Shown here piece after piece: positions 25,736-33,541 of a DNA stretch of 64,000 bases (positions are counted from its first letter, which is position 1; the number at the start of each line of letters is the position of its first letter). Made by a program: the position numbers and the translations under genes. The notes under the pieces were generated by a model. That model saw only the letters and a list, made by a program, of their open reading frames with translations, was not told the origin of the DNA and searched no databases. Origin of the DNA: Collimonas fungivorans Ter331 (GTDB lineage: Bacteria > Pseudomonadota > Gammaproteobacteria > Burkholderiales > Burkholderiaceae_D); the NCBI RefSeq assembly GCF_000221045.1, contig NC_015856.1, forward strand, positions 4,112,542 to 4,176,541, in the 5' to 3' direction.

Positions 25736-26743
25736 TCAGAGCTTGCGGCTTTTTTGCCAGTCGAGGTCGATGATCGCATTTACATCGAACGGCTTGCCGT
25801 CACGCGTTTTCAGCGAACCCTGGTCTTGCAGGATATTCGCCAGCTCCTGCATGCGCGCCAGCTCCTTGGCGGTCAGCACGGCGCTGAAGGTCTGGCTCTT
25901 GATGGCGTCGCGGATCACCGTTTCGCGCGGCAGCTCGCCCTGCTTCAGGGTTTTCAAGGTGGGATCGGCGATGAAGTAGCTGGCGATCAGCTTCGACGCC
26001 GCGGCCGGATCTTTCTGCAGGAGTTCGATCGCTTCACGCTGCGCATCCAGCGATTTCCACACCGCGTCGCGGCGCTTCGCCAGCGTTTCGCCGGAAGTGA
26101 TCACCACCATGCAGGGGAAAGGCCAGACTTCGCCGACTTCATAAATCTGCTTCACCGGCGCCACCAGTTTGGCGATGCTGGCTTGCGGCTCGAACAGGAA
26201 AGCAGCGTCGACCCGTTTGCCAACCAGCGATTGCACCGCCACCTGCGGACTGACGCCGAGGATGTTGACGTCGTCGGCTTTCAGGCCGGCGTTCTTGAGC
26301 GTCACGCCTTTGAGTACGGTGTCGGCGGTGCTGCCTTCGGCCTGTGAAGCCAGGGTGTGTCCCTTCAGCCCGGCCACATCCTTGATGCCGCTGTCCTCAC
26401 GTACCACAATCGCGTGATAGCCGTGCTGGGCGCCGGCCACTACCTTGAGGTCGGCGCCTTTGGAAGCCCACGCCGCGGCATTGGTGAAACCCAGCACGCC
26501 GCTATCGAGCTGGCCGCCGACGATGGCCTTGATCAGGTCGGTGCCCGACTTGAACTCGACCAGTTCCACTTCCAGGCCGTGCTTCTTGTAGAAGCCGCCT
26601 TCAAAGGCGGCAATCGCCTGCGCATCGTCCATGACGCGCAGATAGCCGATCTTGAATTTTTCGGCGGCGCCGGCGTGTCCAGCCAGCGTCAGCAAAAGCG
26701 CCGGCAGGATGAACAGCCGTTTTAGTTTGACGTTAAATATCAT
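25736..26743 (-). CDS. ABC transporter substrate-binding protein, SsuA/NMT1 type
   Basis: The 335-residue precursor has a signal peptide ending at AGAAEKFKIGYL and the SsuA/NMT1-like core (MDDAQAIAAFEGGFYKKHGLEVELVEF). Members bind aliphatic sulfonates, nitrate, taurine or pyrimidine precursors. It overlaps the ATPase gene by four bases (ATGA) and precedes the permease. The substrate is not deducible; a sulfonate or sulfur compound is the most common case. Confidence 0.85.
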   Translation of the reverse strand: MIFNVKLKRLFILPALLLTLAGHAGAAEKFKIGYLRVMDDAQAIAAFEGGFYKKHGLEVELVEFKSGTDLIKAIVGGQLDSGVLGFTNAAAWASKGADLKVVAGAQHGYHAIVVREDSGIKDVAGLKGHTLASQAEGSTADTVLKGVTLKNAGLKADDVNILGVSPQVAVQSLVGKRVDAAFLFEPQASIAKLVAPVKQIYEVGEVWPFPCMVVITSGETLAKRRDAVWKSLDAQREAIELLQKDPAAASKLIASYFIADPTLKTLKQGELPRETVIRDAIKSQTFSAVLTAKELARMQELANILQDQGSLKTRDGKPFDVNAIIDLDWQKSRKL

Positions 26744-27513
26744 GCTGCGATTCCCTCAAGTTTTTTTGCGAATGCGTCTTGCTCTGCGTGAATCCCGAGC
26801 AGGCAAAGAATTTCCCGACGGATGGCGGCAAATTCGGATAGGTCGTGGGTTTTCTCGTGGTGGTTCAGGTTGAACTCGCGCAGCACCGTGGCCGGACGCG
26901 GACTGAACACCAGGATGCGGTCGGCCAGGAACAAGGCTTCGTCGACATCGTGCGTCACCAGCAGCACGGTCGGCCGTTCTTCGCGGATCAGCTGGCGCAG
27001 GGAATCCTGCAGGGTCATGCGGGTCAGTGCATCCAACGCGCCAAACGGTTCGTCCAGCAGCAATACTTTGGGTTTGGTGATAAAAGCGCGCGCCAGCGCC
27101 GCGCGCTGCCGCATGCCGCCCGAGACCTGGTGCGGATAATAAGCTTCGAAACCTTGCAGGCTGACTTTGGAGAGCCAGTCGCGCGCCTGCTGGCGAGCGC
27201 TGGCCTTGCCGACTTTCTGCAGCTCCAGCGCCAGCGCCACATTCGCCTCCAGCGTCAGCCATGGATACAGCGCGTTTTCCTGGAACATCAGCATGCGTTC
27301 GGGATGCGGCCCCTTGATCGCCTGGCCGTCGGCCAATACCGCGCCGCTGCTGGCAGCGCCGAGACCTGCCGCCAGATGCAGCAGGGTCGACTTGCCGCAG
27401 CCGGAAGGACCGACCAGGGCGACCAGTTCGCCCTCCTCGATTTCACGGCTGAAATCGGCGATCACCGGCAAGCCGGAGAACTGCTTGTTGACATGTTTGA
27501 ACGATAACTTCAT
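26740..27513 (-). CDS. ABC transporter ATPase, SsuB/TauB type
   Basis: The 257-residue ATPase has Walker A GPSGCGKS, Q-loop MFQENALYPW, the signature VSGGMRQRAALARAF, Walker B VLLLDEPFGALDALTR and the H-loop VLLVTHDVDEALFL. It belongs to the nitrate/sulfonate/taurine type. It is the first gene of the run ATPase, binding protein, permease, second binding protein. Confidence 0.9.
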   Translation of the reverse strand: MKLSFKHVNKQFSGLPVIADFSREIEEGELVALVGPSGCGKSTLLHLAAGLGAASSGAVLADGQAIKGPHPERMLMFQENALYPWLTLEANVALALELQKVGKASARQQARDWLSKVSLQGFEAYYPHQVSGGMRQRAALARAFITKPKVLLLDEPFGALDALTRMTLQDSLRQLIREERPTVLLVTHDVDEALFLADRILVFSPRPATVLREFNLNHHEKTHDLSEFAAIRREILCLLGIHAEQDAFAKKLEGIAA

Positions 27514-27571
27514 GGGGAAATTGGCGCCTTTGCGTCGTACGGCAACGCTAAGCCTAAGTCGGCGAGCGCAT

Positions 27572-27605
27572 ATAAAGTGGATTTTTTATTCATTTTCCAC
27601 TTTAT
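27572..27605. promoter_or_regulatory. Palindrome upstream of the SsuB-like operon
   Basis: ATAAAGTGGA (27572-27581) and TCCACTTTAT (27596-27605) form a perfect ten-base inverted repeat with a 14-base centre, about 60-95 bases upstream of the ATPase start in an AT-rich segment. It is a candidate operator; the regulator is unknown. Confidence 0.45.
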
Positions 27606-27682
27606 CGATCAACTTTCCGGCTTACAACAACTTATAACTTCTATGCTTATGCTAAAAACAGATATAGAAGCTTGTCATAGAA

Positions 27683-28618
27683 TTATTGCTGAGCAGTTGG
27701 TCCTGCGGCCGCAGCCATGGCAGGCAAAGCCGCCGGTACGTCCGCATAACGCAAGCGCACGCCCAGCTCCAGCTTGATGCGCCGGTTCTGCAAACGGCGC
27801 GACTCCGACATGAACGACAGCAGCATCGGCGACACCACCTGCTCCAGCTCGGCGCGCGGCAGCCGCGGCGACGGCGGCAAGCTGAAAGCCTCGGCCACCA
27901 GGTCGAAGTATTCCGCCATCTTCAGCTGCGAATCGTCGCTTGCATGGTAGACCCGCAAGGGGGCGGCCTTGAAAATCGCGGCCACGATGATGCGCGCCAG
28001 GTCATCGGCATGGATGTGGTTGGTATACACGTCGTCGGCGGCGATCAAGGCCGGTGTCGCCTTCTGCAAGCGCGCCAGCGGCAACCGGTCGGCGGCGTAA
28101 ATCCCCGGCACCCGCAGGATCGCCAGGCGTCCGCTGCGGCGCCGGGCCCAGCCGCGCAATACCTGCTCGGCATCGACACGGCGCCTGGCGCGGCCATTGT
28201 GCGGGGCCAGCATCCGGGTTTCGTCTATCAGCGCGCCGCCGCAATCGCCATAGACGCCGGTGGTGCTGATGTAAACAAGAGTGGCCCGCTCGGGTAAAAT
28301 GGCGGCCAGGTTACGGCTGCGCCGGTCTTTTTCTCCGGCCGACTGCGGCGGCGCCAGGTGGACCACGATCTGCGCCAGGCGGGCCAGCCGAGCCAATGTT
28401 GCCGGCTGATCAAGATCGGCCACCAGTGGGACAGCGCCGGCGGCGCGCAATTCGGCGCAGCGCGCCGGCTGGCTGGTTACTGCAAATACGCGAAACCGCT
28501 GTGTCAGCAGCGCCAGCAGGCGCAATCCTACGTCGCCGCAGCCAAAGATCAGCAAGCGCGGCTTGCCCAGTTTGTCGCCAGGGTGTTGTTTTATATTTTT
28601 CTGCTTTATATTTTTCAT
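27683..28618 (-). CDS. NAD-dependent epimerase/dehydratase (SDR) protein
   Basis: The 311-residue protein has a nucleotide-binding motif RLLIFGCGDVGLRLL near residue 25 and the STTGVYGDCGG active-site-like strand of extended SDR epimerases of the YeeZ type. The catalytic YxxxK is not clearly recognised, so enzymatic activity is uncertain. It is divergent from the flavoreductase gene, 11 bases away. Confidence 0.72.
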   Translation of the reverse strand: MKNIKQKNIKQHPGDKLGKPRLLIFGCGDVGLRLLALLTQRFRVFAVTSQPARCAELRAAGAVPLVADLDQPATLARLARLAQIVVHLAPPQSAGEKDRRSRNLAAILPERATLVYISTTGVYGDCGGALIDETRMLAPHNGRARRRVDAEQVLRGWARRRSGRLAILRVPGIYAADRLPLARLQKATPALIAADDVYTNHIHADDLARIIVAAIFKAAPLRVYHASDDSQLKMAEYFDLVAEAFSLPPSPRLPRAELEQVVSPMLLSFMSESRRLQNRRIKLELGVRLRYADVPAALPAMAAAAGPTAQQ

Positions 28619-28629
28619 TCTAGGATTGT

Positions 28630-29655
28630 ATGAGTTTTCAGATAACTGTCCAGCCTAGCGGCCGTCAATTCAGCTGCGACGAAGGCGAGACCATCCTCAC
28701 CGCCGCCATACGCGCCGGCGTCGGGCTGCCTTACGGTTGCAAAAACGGCGCTTGCAGCTCATGCAAGGGCAAGCTGCTGGAAGGCGACATCAGCCATGGC
28801 GCCCATCAGGAAAAAGCCTTGCCGGTGAAGGAAGAGCAACTGGGCTTCGCCCTGTTCTGCTGCGCCACGCCGCATTCCGACGTCACCATCGAAGCGCGTG
28901 AAGTGGCCGGCATCGGCGAGTTCCCGGTGCGCAAGATGCCGACCCGCGTGGTCAAGCTCGACAAGGTGGCCGACGACGTCATCGTCCTGTCGCTGCAACT
29001 GCCGGCCAATGAACGTCTGCAATACCTGGCCGGCCAGTACGTCGAATTCATGCTGCGCGACGGCAAGCGGCGCAGCTACAGCATGGCCAACGCGCCTTAC
29101 AAAGATGAATACCTGACGCTTCACATTCGCCACATGCCGGGCGGCCTGTTCACCGACCAGGTGTTTACCACCATGAAAGAACGCGACATCCTGCGTCTGG
29201 AAGGCCCGCTCGGCACCTTCTTCCTGCGCGAGGATTCGGACAAGCCGATGGTGCTGCTGGCCTCCGGCACTGGCTTCGCGCCGATCAAGGCCCTGGTCGA
29301 ACAATGCGCCCATACCGGATCGCAGCGGCCGATCACCTTGTACTGGGGCGGCCGCCGGCCGCAAGACCTGTACATGATGGCGCTGTGCGAAGAATGGGCC
29401 GCCACGCTGCCGGACTTTACTTTCGTGCCGGTGATTTCGAATGCGCAGCCGGAAGACCAATGGCAGGGCCGCAACGGCTTCGTGCACCAGGCGGTGATCG
29501 ACGACTTGCCCGACCTGTCCGCTTACCAGGTGTACGCCTGCGGCGCACCGGTCGTGGTGGAATCGGCGCAGCGCGATTTTGTCGCCCTGTGCAAATTGCC
29601 GGCCGAAGAGTTTTATGCGGATTCGTTTACTTCGGAAGCGGACCTGGCCTCCTGA
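28630..29655 (+). CDS. Ferredoxin-type NAD(P)H reductase (CDP-6-deoxyglucoseen reductase-like)
   Basis: The 341-residue protein fuses an N-terminal plant-type 2Fe-2S ferredoxin domain (GCKNGACSSCKGKL with the fourth Cys near residue 77) to a FAD/NAD(P) ferredoxin-reductase domain (RRSYSMANAP and LLASGTGFAPIKALVEQ). It passes electrons from NAD(P)H through FAD to an acceptor, as in AscD and phenol-hydroxylase reductases. The natural partner is not encoded nearby. Confidence 0.87.
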   Translation: MSFQITVQPSGRQFSCDEGETILTAAIRAGVGLPYGCKNGACSSCKGKLLEGDISHGAHQEKALPVKEEQLGFALFCCATPHSDVTIEAREVAGIGEFPVRKMPTRVVKLDKVADDVIVLSLQLPANERLQYLAGQYVEFMLRDGKRRSYSMANAPYKDEYLTLHIRHMPGGLFTDQVFTTMKERDILRLEGPLGTFFLREDSDKPMVLLASGTGFAPIKALVEQCAHTGSQRPITLYWGGRRPQDLYMMALCEEWAATLPDFTFVPVISNAQPEDQWQGRNGFVHQAVIDDLPDLSAYQVYACGAPVVVESAQRDFVALCKLPAEEFYADSFTSEADLAS

Positions 29656-29662
29656 ACAAATC

Positions 29663-30211
29663 CTAGTTGAGGGAGCCGGCCGTCAGGCGTACATGGCGCG
29701 TGAGCGTTACTTCATGCATGACAATCTGTTGCTGCGGTACCGGATCGCGCCGTTCCGCACCCTCCGCCGCTGACCTGACAGGGCCGACGGGCTCGTTCAC
29801 GCTTGCGGCCGCAACTCGCGACGGCAGATGAGGAGCCGGCCGGCGCTGCTTTGGCGGCGTTTTGAAAACGACCTTCCCCTTGTTGTCTTGCACCGGCAAA
29901 ACGCTGGCGGCTACGGGCTTGTCCTCTACAGGCACGTCCTCGATTACCTTATCAATTGCAACAGGCTGGACCCGCTTGTTTTCCGCAGTACCGGCATCTT
30001 TCGCCGCCAGTATCTTCGCCGGCTTTTCCAGCGCGGCGGCGGGGACGTCCGTTTGCTGCCAGTAACGGTTTCCCAGGAAGCCGAGCACCCCTGCCATCAA
30101 TACCCCCAACAACATCAACGGCACGCCAGAATGCGTTTGCGGGCGCACAAAATCCAGCTCCGGGCTGGCGTCCGCCGATCTCATCCTGACCCCTTGGCGC
30201 AAATCGCTCAT
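29663..30211 (-). CDS. Single-span membrane protein of unknown function
   Basis: The 182-residue protein has about 30 cytoplasmic residues, one membrane helix (GVPLMLLGVLMAGVLGFL) and a periplasmic, Pro/Lys/Ala-rich tail. The ATG at 30211 is preferred because AGGAG lies upstream and it overlaps the stop of the preceding gene by four bases. Together the two genes look like one unit. I do not recognise the family; topology resembles PilN-like membrane partners. Confidence 0.55.
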   Translation of the reverse strand: MSDLRQGVRMRSADASPELDFVRPQTHSGVPLMLLGVLMAGVLGFLGNRYWQQTDVPAAALEKPAKILAAKDAGTAENKRVQPVAIDKVIEDVPVEDKPVAASVLPVQDNKGKVVFKTPPKQRRPAPHLPSRVAAASVNEPVGPVRSAAEGAERRDPVPQQQIVMHEVTLTRHVRLTAGSLN

Positions 30212-31284
30212 TGCCGCCTCTCCTGCCATGGGCCGAATGGTAAACCTGGCTTGGCATAAGCCACGCCCTGGGCGGAACAGTCCAAGGGCTGGCGCCATGC
30301 CAGCTTGCCCCATGCGCCGTAGCGTCCCGACTGTTCCGCCACCAGATTATCCGCGGCCCAGTAGCCCCACTTATAGCGGCCAGCCGGCACGCCAGGCTTG
30401 CCAGGGGGCGCAGCAAACGCCGGGCCGCGCGCATGGTTGCGGGTGAAACCATCCGGATAATCTTGGCTGCCTTGCAGCCAGGGATGCGCCGCCGCCAGCC
30501 AGCGTACCGAGGCGGAATTGTCTCGCCCCTGGCGCAGGCTGCCGGAAAATGGCGCCACCGCCAGCACCGGGACGGCATTTTCGCCGGCGCTATCCGCCCG
30601 CGCCAATTGCGCGGCAGCGGCGATGCTGTCAGCCAGCGCTGCGCCTGGCGCCACCGCTATGCCGCAAACGCCCTGCCATGTACCCTGCTTTCTGAATAGG
30701 CATTCGAGCGCGCCGTGTTGCGGCAGGCTCAGCACACAATCGTCTTCCAGCATGTCCCAGTGACGCTGTACCGCTGCCGTCAGCAGCGACGTGCACGAGA
30801 CCAGCCGCAGCTGGTGCGTCTTGGCCAGCGCCTGCAAGCCCCGTATCAGCGCGGCATCGGTTGCCGCCGCCAGCCGCGGCTGGCCGGACGGCGCAGGATC
30901 GACCACCACCTGGCGGCCGGGATAGGCGCTGCCGTCCTGTTCATCGAATACGGCGTTGGCATAAGCTTGCCAGTCCGCCGCCCGCGCCAGCCCGGTCTGC
31001 CACGGCAACACCGTGTGCCGCACATACGGATAACCGAGCAGCACGGTCAGTTTGTCGGCGATTTTTATGCGGCCGCGCGGGGTGCGTTCGAATAGATCGG
31101 CGGCGGCCGATAAAGGATCGGACAATGCGGCCGGACTCCCCTTGAGTTCGCCGCTCCAGACATTGCGCTCGCGGGCGAATGCGGAACGGCCTATCCAGGT
31201 AAGCTGCCCCCCTTGCAGCAGCATGAGGTGGTGCATTACCAGCGGTGGCGACGGCTTGAATGATTTGCTAGGGGGAAATGACAC
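30208..31284 (-). CDS. Hypothetical soluble protein (358 aa)
   Basis: The protein has no signal peptide or membrane segment, and its middle (DAALIRGLQALAKTHQLRLVSCTSLLTAAVQRHW) suggests a mixed alpha/beta fold. The start is a GTG at 31284 chosen for the strong AGGAGGT five bases before it; an ATG 48 bases downstream is the alternative. It is coupled to the next gene by a four-base overlap. I do not recognise it; the pair could be PilM/PilN-like, which is a weak inference from size and topology. Confidence 0.6.
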   Translation of the reverse strand: MSFPPSKSFKPSPPLVMHHLMLLQGGQLTWIGRSAFARERNVWSGELKGSPAALSDPLSAAADLFERTPRGRIKIADKLTVLLGYPYVRHTVLPWQTGLARAADWQAYANAVFDEQDGSAYPGRQVVVDPAPSGQPRLAAATDAALIRGLQALAKTHQLRLVSCTSLLTAAVQRHWDMLEDDCVLSLPQHGALECLFRKQGTWQGVCGIAVAPGAALADSIAAAAQLARADSAGENAVPVLAVAPFSGSLRQGRDNSASVRWLAAAHPWLQGSQDYPDGFTRNHARGPAFAAPPGKPGVPAGRYKWGYWAADNLVAEQSGRYGAWGKLAWRQPLDCSAQGVAYAKPGLPFGPWQERRQ

Positions 31285-31486
31285 AATGCACCTCCTGTGC
31301 TCAGAGCGGTAACGATTTCGCCGGCATTGAATTGCTTAAAAGCATGATTATGGAAGATATCAGATTTAATTGCCTTTTGAGAACTATTTTAATCATTTCG
31401 CTATCCGGCCCCGGCTGCTGTCGCCAGTTGTGGGCGGATGACGAACTTTCCCTATCAAAGACTGGCCACAGCTACGCAAATTTTTT

Positions 31487-31515
31487 TTGACGCACCACAC
31501 AAAAAGTCCTAATAT
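31487..31515 (+). promoter_or_regulatory. Sigma-70 promoter of the argD leader
   Basis: TTGACG (31487-31492) and TAATAT (31510-31515) are separated by 17 bases, an excellent sigma-70 promoter. The start would fall near 31522, that is, at or next to the ATG at 31523. Confidence 0.75.
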
Positions 31516-31522
31516 TTGCGTC

Positions 31523-31591
31523 ATGAACATGATCCGGACATTGTTGCGACGCCGTAGCCCATTGCCTCTGCCAGGTAAGCCGTGCGCGTGA
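31523..31591 (+). CDS. Putative arginine leader peptide
   Basis: A 22-codon reading frame (MNMIRTLLRRRSPLPLPG then four more residues) starts at the predicted transcription start with almost no 5' UTR, so the mRNA may be leaderless. It contains four arginine codons, three of them consecutive (CGA CGC CGT at 31547-31555). A strong terminator follows 20 bases later, and then argD. This is the layout of an amino-acid attenuator. It is a prediction from sequence alone. Confidence 0.6.
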   Translation: MNMIRTLLRRRSPLPLPGKPCA

Positions 31592-31610
31592 CCGTCGATT
31601 GATCACGAAG

Positions 31611-31638
31611 CCACAGGCGCTGCCTGTGGTTTTTTTTT
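31611..31638 (+). terminator. Attenuator-type terminator before argD
   Basis: CCACAGGC (31611-31618) and GCCTGTGG (31622-31629) form an eight-base-pair stem followed by nine T residues, 22 bases before the argD start codon. GCCTCTG (31564-31570), just after the Arg codons, could instead pair with CACAGGC of the stem to form an antiterminator. Confidence 0.75.
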
Positions 31639-31659
31639 GCCCTCATTTGGAGTAACCAT

Positions 31660-32880
31660 ATGGAACACAAGGTGGAATTCAGCGAATACCCGGTCAACGA
31701 CCTGATGTACATCACCAACCGCCCGCCCCTGGTGTTTACCGAAGGCGACGGCATGTGGATGACAGATCACACCGGCAAGCGCTACCTGGATTATTTGCAG
31801 GGCTGGGCAGTCAATGCCCTGGGCCATTCGCCGCAATGCATCCAGGATGCGCTGCTGACGCAGTCCAAGAAGATCCTCAATCCGTCGCCGGCTTTCTATA
31901 ACGCGCCCTCGATTGAACTGGCCAGCCTGCTGACCGCCAATTCCTGTTTCGACCGCGTGTTCTTCACCAACAGCGGCGCCGAAGCCAACGAAGGCGCGAT
32001 CAAGCTGGCGCGCAAGTGGGGCAAAAAGAATCCGAACCAGGCCGGCCAGCACCGCTTCGAAATCATCACGTTCAACCACAGCTTCCACGGCCGCACGCTG
32101 GCGACCATGTCGGCCAGCGGCAAACCCGGCTGGGACACCATTTTTGCGCCGCAGGTGCCGGGCTTTCCGAAAGCCGAGCTGAACGACCTGGCCAGCGTCG
32201 AAAGCCTGATCAACGACAAGACCGTGGCTGTCATGCTGGAGCCAGTGCAGGGCGAAAGCGGCGTGATTCCGGCCAGCCGCGAATTCATGCAAGGCTTGCG
32301 CGAGCTGACCAAGAAGCGCGGCATCCTGCTGATCGTCGATGAAGTGCAATCCGGCATGGGCCGCACCGGCGAATTGTTCGCTTACCAGCTGTCGGGCATC
32401 ACGCCAGACATCATGACCCTCGGCAAGGGCATAGGCGGCGGTGTGCCACTGGCGGCGCTGCTGGCGCGGGAAGAGATCGCCTGCTTCGAAGCTGGCGACC
32501 AGGGCGGCACTTACAACGGCAATCCTTTGATGACAGCGGTCGGCGTTGCGGTGATCAACACCTTGCTGGCGCCGGGTTTCCTGCAGTCGGTCAAAGACAA
32601 GGGTGCTTACCTGAGCAGCGAATTGTTGAAACTTACCGCGAAACACGGACTCGAAGGCGAGCGCGGCGAAGGTTTGCTGCGGGCGCTGAAACTGGGCAGC
32701 GACATCGGCCCGCAGATCGTCGATATCGCGCGCGACCTGAATCCGGTCGGCCTGTTGCTGAATTCGCCGCGGCCAAACCTGCTGCGTTTCATGCCTTCGC
32801 TGAATGTGACGATTGCAGAAATCGACCAGATGATCGCGATGCTGTCGGACGTGATCAGCCAGCTCAAGAAGCAAGATTGA
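31660..32880 (+). CDS. argD: Acetylornithine aminotransferase
   Basis: This 406-residue class III PLP aminotransferase converts N-acetylglutamate semialdehyde to N-acetylornithine in arginine biosynthesis. It has the PLP-binding [50 protein letters not shown] and the lysine region [14 protein letters not shown] (internal aldimine Lys). GGAG precedes the ATG. The upstream leader peptide and terminator suggest arginine-responsive attenuation, supporting an arginine role over other ornithine-family transaminases. Confidence 0.88.
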   Translation: MEHKVEFSEYPVNDLMYITNRPPLVFTEGDGMWMTDHTGKRYLDYLQGWAVNALGHSPQCIQDALLTQSKKILNPSPAFYNAPSIELASLLTANSCFDRVFFTNSGAEANEGAIKLARKWGKKNPNQAGQHRFEIITFNHSFHGRTLATMSASGKPGWDTIFAPQVPGFPKAELNDLASVESLINDKTVAVMLEPVQGESGVIPASREFMQGLRELTKKRGILLIVDEVQSGMGRTGELFAYQLSGITPDIMTLGKGIGGGVPLAALLAREEIACFEAGDQGGTYNGNPLMTAVGVAVINTLLAPGFLQSVKDKGAYLSSELLKLTAKHGLEGERGEGLLRALKLGSDIGPQIVDIARDLNPVGLLLNSPRPNLLRFMPSLNVTIAEIDQMIAMLSDVISQLKKQD

Positions 32881-32897
32881 ATAAAGGTAAGTGCTTG

Positions 32898-33380
32898 ATG
32901 ACGATCAGAAATCTCTTTATCTGTTGCCTGGCTTTGTTGCTGGCGGCCTGCGGCGGCACCGGTTCGGTCCGTCCGGGCTCTGAGGACAATACGCCGGTCA
33001 GCGACAAGGGCAACGACATCGTCATCTATTCGCTGGGCCTGATCGACACCAACTACCGTTTCGGCGGCAAGAATCCGGAAGCCGGGCTCGATTGCAGCGG
33101 CATGGTCAGTTACGTGTACAGGCAGGCGGCGGGCCTCAAGGTCACCGGCAGTGCGGCAGACATTGCGCGCCAGGGGCGGTCCATCTCCAAGGCTGAACTG
33201 CGCCCCGGCGACCTGGTTTTTTTCAATACCATGCACCGCGCGTTTTCGCATGTCGGCATCTACATCGGCGATGGCCGCTTCATCAATGCCCCTTCGACCA
33301 ACGGCAAGGTGCGCATCGACCGTCTCGACAACAGCTATTACGCGGCGCGCTTTGAAGCGGTGCGCAGATATTTCGACTGA
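32898..33380 (+). CDS. NlpC/P60-family lipoprotein
   Basis: The 160-residue precursor has a lipobox (LLLAACG) and an NlpC/P60 cysteine-peptidase domain: catalytic Cys in LDCSGMVSYVY, His in FSHVGIYIGDG and a later polar residue. Such enzymes cut peptide bonds in murein. The ATG at 32898 is chosen because the signal sequence begins there; a TTG at 32877 overlapping the argD stop is unlikely. It ends before a good terminator. Confidence 0.85.
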   Translation: MTIRNLFICCLALLLAACGGTGSVRPGSEDNTPVSDKGNDIVIYSLGLIDTNYRFGGKNPEAGLDCSGMVSYVYRQAAGLKVTGSAADIARQGRSISKAELRPGDLVFFNTMHRAFSHVGIYIGDGRFINAPSTNGKVRIDRLDNSYYAARFEAVRRYFD

Positions 33381-33401
33381 TTGGGTTTAGCTGCCAATAA
33401 T

Positions 33402-33441
33402 AAAAACGCCGCTCCGATGCAAACCGGAGCGGCGTTTTTTT
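33402..33441 (+). terminator. Intrinsic terminator after the NlpC/P60 gene
   Basis: AACGCCGCTCCG and CGGAGCGGCGTT form a long GC-rich stem (33405-33416 with 33425-33436) flanked by A and T runs, 22 bases after the stop codon. The A and T flanks could serve both strands. Confidence 0.85.
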
Positions 33442-33534
33442 GTAGGGTGGGCAGGCTTTCCTGCCCACGCTGAATGTTGATAGACCGCACCAGCAAAATT
33501 TGCGATCCGCGTGGGCACGGGGTGCCCACCCTAC
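33442..33534. repeat. REPIN C
   Basis: A GTAGGGTGGGC copy at 33442-33470 faces its reverse complement at 33509-33534. It starts immediately after the terminator T run and ends eight bases before the lpdA stop. The right copy has a GGGG instead of GGAG loop. Confidence 0.9.
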
Positions 33535-33541
33535 CACCTGC

